In this document: positions 1 through 64,000 of the stretch, one piece after another
How the letters are laid out: each line of letters opens with the position of its first letter
How positions within the stretch are numbered: the stretch's first letter is position 1
NCBI RefSeq assembly: GCF_003597395.2
Contig: NC_133778.1
Coordinates: forward strand, 14,317,034 to 14,381,033
Origin: Chelonoidis abingdonii
Taxonomy: Eukaryota; Chordata; Testudines; Testudinidae
Direction of reading: 5' to 3'
Length of the DNA: 64,000 bases
Notes under the pieces: generated by a model
Seen by the model: only the letters and a program-made list of their open reading frames with translations
The model's database searches: none
What the model was told of the DNA's origin: nothing
Made by a program: the position numbers and the translations under genes

Positions 1-235
1 CTGGGATCTCAACCCAGAATTCCAAGGGGCGGGGGAGACTGTGGGAACTATGGGATAACTACGGAATAGCTACCCACAGTGCAACGCTCTGGTAATCGAC
101 GCTAGCCTCAGACCATGGACGTATACCACCGAATTAATGTGCTTAGTGTGGCCGCGTGCACTCGACTTTATACAATCTGTTTTACAAAAACGGTTTGTGT
201 AAAATCGGAATAATTCCATAGTGTAGACGTACCCT
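1..235. mobile_element. End of a hAT-like non-autonomous DNA transposon (left part off window)
   Basis: The block ends with GTGTAGACGTACCCTA, the inverted form of the TAGGGTACGTCTACAC terminus shared by several elements in this window (compare 32657-32968). The other terminus would lie before position 1. The family assignment rests on memory of turtle repeats. Confidence 0.6.
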
Positions 236-1520
236 AAGTGGCACTGGTCAGATATTTTTGCGATGGGGCATTTTTCAGTCAGGAAATACTGTTTCATTCA
301 AATAAACACTTTCCGTGGGATTGTGTCAATTTAGACTAAACTTTCCATGGAAAGCTGCCTTGGTTCCTGCCCGCTCACTCAGCCACCTCCCTGGGCTCCC
401 TGGCTCCGGGCTCCTCGCCACCCAATTGGGCTCTTCTGGGCTTCCAGCTTCCCTGGCTTCACAGCAGCTTGCCTGGGTGTCCAACCTGAGCAGCCAGTTC
501 CAGATGCTGGGCAGTCCAAAGAACCACCTGTCCAGAGAGCTGGGCAGCCCAAGCAGCTGGCTCCCTGACAGGCAGCACTCTGGACTGCTCATCTCCCCTG
601 CCAGCTAGCATCCTGGGTTGCTGAATATAGCTCTTATATTGCTCATATATATAGCTTATATAGCTTATATAGCTCTAATAGCTGTGCTGGCTCTGCAGTG
701 AAACACAGCAAAAATATATGTCAGTCACCCAAATCAAGAAGCTATGGCTCTGAATACATCAGGGAGCAGATCTACTGAGAGAGAAGGTAACATTTTTACA
801 GTCTTTTTTCAGAGCTTTTAAGAGCAGTTTAAGAAGCAAAATCCCATTTTCATGCAAATATTCCTAGAAATAAAAATGTGGCAGAGGCATAGAGAAAATA
901 TAGGTATGTATGAGGAGGATTGTGTCTTTATAGAATATTTTTCAAAGTTCAAAATGTTTTAATCTATTAACAAGTCTTTAAATTTAACAGTACCAAACAA
1001 GCACAGCACATCAGCAATGCAAGAGCTTCCCAGGACCAAATCTCGGAGAGCTCCTGAAAGAGATGTAACACTGCAGGATCCATGGGATAAACTAGTAAAA
1101 CTCCAAACCATTAATTTCAGAAAACTTGACCACAGATATAAAACAAAATGTGAAGCTTCTTCATGGTATGGCAATTTGGTGACTACTTGGCTAATCTAAG
1201 TCAGCCATCGACCTCCGTTATATTCTAGTAGGATAGCGTAGTTTGTTTTGGACATTAGATTAGTAGAAGGAAGTTGCATTCACTCCCTGTATATCTAAGG
1301 ATATACAAGATATGCTCTCAAAAAATGTAAAGTCTGGATAACTGTTCTGAAAATTCTGAACTTTGAAAAATATTCTATTTAGACACATTTCTACTTATAC
1401 ATCCTGCAGATTGTCTGCACTTCTCTTCCACATTATACTAGAATTTTATTTCTTGATGTGTGCTGAATATGTCTAGAGTAACTATCATTTAGGTATATGT
1501 ACAGGCGTAGACTTAAGTAT

Positions 1521-1590
1521 GGTGAAATCTTGGCCCCATTTAAGTCAAGAAGAGTTTTGCCATTGACTTCAGTGGGGCCAGGATTTCACC
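1521..1590. repeat. 70-bp imperfect palindrome of a dispersed family
   Basis: The arm GGTGAAATCTTGGCCCC is answered by GGGGCCAGGATTTCACC, and AAGTCAA by TTGACTT, around a short centre with AGAGTTTTGCC. Related copies occur at 30299-30358, 34065-34136 and elsewhere. Confidence 0.75.
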
Positions 1591-2104
1591 TATAGTGTAT
1601 TAGTCATATTTTCAAATGGAGATACCTCTCACCTTTTATTTTAAACAGACAAAACTCCATTCCTAAATCCTTGGGCATACAATTTTGGGATACTGAGAAC
1701 ATAGATTTGTGCACACTCATCAGACAGCACTAGCCAGAGGTTTAAACTTGGGCTATACAATTTTGGATATTCACATTTAGAGCCCAGGTTGAAGCTAATT
1801 TGAAAGATGGTTCATGACAGTCAAACCTCGCAAATGTCTATGAGACCATTGTGTCAATGAGTAACATTTTCTTTGATTCTTCTCATACTGCATAATTCCC
1901 ACCCACCGCCATTGTTGTAATAAAAGATTGAAAAGATCTATTGCATTCCCATCTCTTTTCCCAGACAGGATTGTTTCCTATTAATTTAAAGGTAGTGAAG
2001 GGATGGGATCATAACATCACTCCTATTAACAGGTGCCCCCCCCAGCCCCCACCAGTGGAAATTCTCTGCTCCTTCCTTCATCCCATTGTTTTTTAAAGCC
2101 ATAC

Positions 2105-60826
<58,722 letters not shown>

Positions 60827-61129
60827 CTATGAATGAAGATCTTAACAAGTGACTAGGTACCATGCCAGTAACTGAAAATACTGTTTTCTCTGGCTGAACA
60901 GCCCAACACCAGGTGGCTGATCACGGTACCTCAATATTTTTCAGTTCTTTGTACCTCCCTAGGACACTACAAGAAGGAACTTCCTGTACATGTTTCCACA
61001 CGTTCTTCCAAAGAGAGCAACAGTGCAATGAATTTCTGTGCTCGTTTGCACCACTGCAAATCTTTACAGTTGCTGGAATTACCACATTGAGAACCCACAT
61101 TGGCCCAGTGCCTCTTTCTGCACAGCTAG

Positions 61130-61345
61130 AAACACTTGAAGAAAGTCCTTTATTATTATTTGTTTTATAGCAGTGCCTGGAGGCCCGAACCAAACCCGGG
61201 GCTCCGTTTTCCCTTGGAATATGCATCTAGCAAGAGAATCCTGCCCCAGCGAGCATCCAATCTAAACAGACCAGACAAAGAGGGGTAGAAAAGAAGCATT
61301 TTCATCCCCACATTACAGATGGGGAACTGAGGCACAGAAAGGTTT
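61130..61345 (-). repeat. MIR/CORE-SINE-like repeat in reverse orientation
   Basis: TTATAGCAGTGCCTGGAGGC, GCATCCAATCTAAACAGACC and CATTACAGATGGGGAACTGA, GGCACAGAAAGG in order. Same family as 45190-45410. Confidence 0.65.
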
Positions 61346-61737
61346 AAGGGTAAAATTCTGGCCTCATTGACAAGGAGAGTTTTGCCACAGACATCAACAG
61401 GGTCAGGCACCCGGGATGTTTGGGAGGCAGAGGTGGGAACTAAAACCACATTTCCTGAGTTCCAGTCCAGTCCCTTTAGTACAAGATCACCCTTCCCCTT
61501 CCTCTGGAAACATTATAAGTAGGTAACAGAGAGACCAACAGAGTTACACCCATATCAATGAGAGTAGAATTCAGCCCAGTGTGTCTATAATACCTGTAGG
61601 CCAGAGGCGGGCTCAGAATATACCATGGCTGCAGAGAGAAGGTGGTATTGGGAAGCAGAGGGATCGTGGCCCTGAATTTTGATGGTCTGCAGTGCTAACA
61701 CTGACTGACCTCTTATAAAAAATGACACCTAATATAG

Positions 61738-62169
61738 CAGGGGTGGCCAATCTGAGCCAGAGAAGGAGCCAGAATTTACCAATGTACATTGCCAAAGAGC
61801 CACAGTAATATGGCAGCAGCCCCCAAACAGTTCCCTGGCCCCTGCTCCCAGCGCCTCCCACCCACCAGCAGCCCCGCTGATCAGCGCCTCCCCTCCTTCC
61901 CTGCACCTCCCGATCAGCTGTTCCCTGGCACGCAGGAGGATCTGGCTGGAGGGGAGGAGCAAGGGCATGGCAGGCTCAGGGGAGAGGGCAGGAAGGGGTG
62001 GAGTGGGGGCAGGGCCTATGGCAGAGCCAGGGGTTAGCAGTGAGTACCCCCCGGCACACTGGAAAGTTGGCGCCTGTAGCTCCAGCCCCGGAGTCGGTGC
62101 CTATACAAAGAGCCGCGTATTAACTTCTGAAGAGCAGCATGTGGCTCCACCACAGGTTGGCCACCCGTG
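61738..62169. mobile_element. hAT-like MITE (432 bp)
   Basis: CAGGGGTGGCCAATCTG at the left is mirrored by ACAGGTTGGCCACCCGTG at the right. Flanks TAATATAG (61730-61737) and CAATAGAG (62170-62177) match 6 of 8. The interior is GC-rich, with AAAGAGCC and GTGGCTC type words and no transposase. Confidence 0.82.
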
Positions 62170-63626
62170 CAATAGAGCATACTAAAGGAAGGAGTCTGAA
62201 TGGTCAGTTTTACAGGATTAGAGGGAATGCGAATAAGGAAGAAGAATGTCACCTTTACAGGACAAACTGGACACCATAGTACAGAAAGATATTGATCATA
62301 AAGAAAGAAAATGTCAAGGGCTTGGCATGTCGGGGTCAGCAACTCCTCAATGCAAGAAAAAATTGCCATGGAATCAGGGCCGGTTCAGGAAATGCTGCCA
62401 GGGCTGTAGCTGTAGGCGTTCCCAGCAGTGCTGGTCCAATGTGTACTGTGCCTGGACCAGTGTCTTGGGAAGGTGAGTATGAGCAGTTTCCTCCTCCCTG
62501 AGAACTCTAGGAGGAGAATAACTCCAGCCCCTGGAGAATCAAGATGTCTTCCCCTTTTATACTGTCCTGGTAGGAGAAACCCCTGCTGGCTCCCTACCCC
62601 TTCTGTTTAAAAGAAAACTCCACCCAATACTCTCCTAACTCTCTTCACCAGTTCCAGGCATGTTACTTAATCCCTTCTCCTTGGAAGGTTCACCTCATCA
62701 CATCCATTGCTTGCAGCCCAGAGGAGTTTGGGGCACATGGAGGGAGGAGGAGGCCACACTCTGAACCCTGGGACTTGCATGTAGGAGCCTTATTCCAATG
62801 ACTTTTGTGTTGTGGGGGGCTCCAAGAGGTGTTTGAATTGCCTCAGATATTATCACAGCAGTGAGGACCAAGCCTATTTACCAGGTCACTTCCTGGCATG
62901 CACTGGGAAGAACGTAATGTCAGGGGTCCTTTCCTACTTGGGAGGGCCAAATACCTCTTAATTCAGCAATTTGAGAGGATGATTTGTAATAATACTAAAC
63001 GCAACACTGGGACAGTTCAACCAAGAGGTCCTCTGATTAGCTTACTCGGACAATCAATATTTAGGGTCTCTGAGCTGAAAAACACATGCTCTGATCCTCT
63101 GCCAGGAGCTTACTATCCAGTGACATTATGAAAGAAGAAAGATAAACCCGCACTTCCTCTCAGACACTGAGTAAAGATGCATCTGGGACACATTATCCAG
63201 GAAAAAGCAAATGCTGAGTAAAATACAACAACTAGAGTAGAATAATATGTCACTGCACAGTTACCATTCTGAAGCTTGTCAGAAAAGAAAACTGACATGA
63301 TCTCTGTGTCATTTCTCAAAATACACTGAATTGGCTTCTGACTGACTCAGCTGTATACTGAGAAACCAAGCTCAGGAAATTATAATTTGAAAATAATTAT
63401 TTTAATTACTTTAACCCTTTTCTCTGTTCACAAATGATCTGTGAACAGGTCGGCACTGGTATGTATATGTTTTTTTATTCAAAATTACTTGTGTGAACAA
63501 ATTTATGGCTTGGTTTCACACTGGGTCACATAGAATATTCACTATTTGTGCTTCATGACTGGTCAACTAAGTCACATGCTATTGTTTTTCTTTTCTCTAT
63601 GTGGATAACTGAAATTTTATCTTCTA

Positions 63627-63943
63627 GGGCTGGCTAAAAAGTTTCCATTGAACTTTTACTTGATGGAAAATTGGGGGTTTGTTTAAAGATCATTTTTCAG
63701 AAAGCGTCAGCTGTCCTTGAAACTCTTGGGAATTGTTTGCTGGAAAACCAAAAAGCAAAGGAAAATGTTTTTTTACCAAACTGCAAAAATTATTCAATTC
63801 TGCAGTTTGGGGTTTTTTCCATCAAAAAAAAAAATTCCATCAAAGAGTCAAAATTTCTCTGGAAACTCCTCCCCCGCCCCCATTCCCCTGATGTTGAAAT
63901 TTTCCAAGGGAACCCTTCCCCCCCATTTTCCAACCAGCTGTAA
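63627..63943. mobile_element. Old MITE with GGCTGG...CCAGC ends
   Basis: AGGGCTGGCTAAAAAGTTTC at the left faces CCCCATTTTCCAACCAGCTG at the right as an imperfect inverted pair. The interior is rich in GGAAAA/TTTTCC words. Diverged, so boundaries are approximate. Confidence 0.55.
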
Positions 63944-64000
63944 TATCTATCTATTTCAAATCCCTCCTTTATACTCATCTGTGCCAGAGTATCTGCAAAC

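Larger units (their letters stand above)
1..2104 (-). other. CPS1: CPS1 intron downstream of exon w19 (partial)
   Basis: No coding exon seen. It contains the end of a DNA transposon (1-235), a GC-richer block at 315-620 with overlapping spurious ORFs on both strands that I cannot classify, an AT-rich TATAGCT-type stretch (625-672), and a 70-bp palindrome (1521-1590). The rest is ordinary AT-rich intron. Confidence 0.8.

Overview
The window is vertebrate nuclear DNA from a reptile, most probably a cryptodiran turtle. It holds one gene, the central part of CPS1 (mitochondrial ammonia-dependent carbamoyl-phosphate synthase) on the minus strand. Nineteen coding exons lie between 60742 (5'-most) and 2105 (3'-most). 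They total 2568 nt, or 856 codons, with no frameshift or stop, and every exon-intron border is GT/AG. The product is collinear with human CPS1 residues about 454-1309, with no insertion or deletion that I can detect from memory of the human protein. The upstream exons (transit peptide, glutaminase-like half) lie beyond 64000. The downstream exons (rest of the C-terminal N-acetylglutamate-binding domain, stop codon, 3' UTR) lie left of position 1.

Layout in transcription order (right to left): 60743-64000 is intron. Exons w1-w3 (60742-58244) encode the pre-ATP-grasp domain and the start of the bicarbonate-phosphorylating ATP-grasp domain. w4-w6 (54261-49158) complete that domain. w7-w11 (46362-27015) encode the integrating domain between the two halves. 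w12-w19 (23696-2105) encode the second pre-ATP-grasp and the carbamate-phosphorylating ATP-grasp domain. The enzyme joins ammonia, bicarbonate and two ATP to make carbamoyl phosphate, the entry step of the urea cycle in liver mitochondria.

About 96% of the window is intron (the largest is 12.3 kb, 30595-42898), filled with interspersed repeats. I recognise CR1 LINEs, a tRNA-derived SINE with a CR1 tail (the cryptodire type), MIR copies, an L2-like LINE fragment, a solo LTR with a 5-bp target duplication, several non-autonomous hAT-type DNA transposons (two with perfect 8-bp target duplications, one nested inside a CR1), a Tigger-like element, an inverted Penelope-like insertion with a 16-bp target duplication, and a dispersed family of short palindromes. 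Repeat types and organism are inferred from sequence memory, not from a search. I see no second protein-coding gene, no RNA gene, and nothing prokaryotic such as operons, CRISPR or phage. No strong candidate for a new biological system is present. The most unusual features are the transposon structures and the palindrome family.
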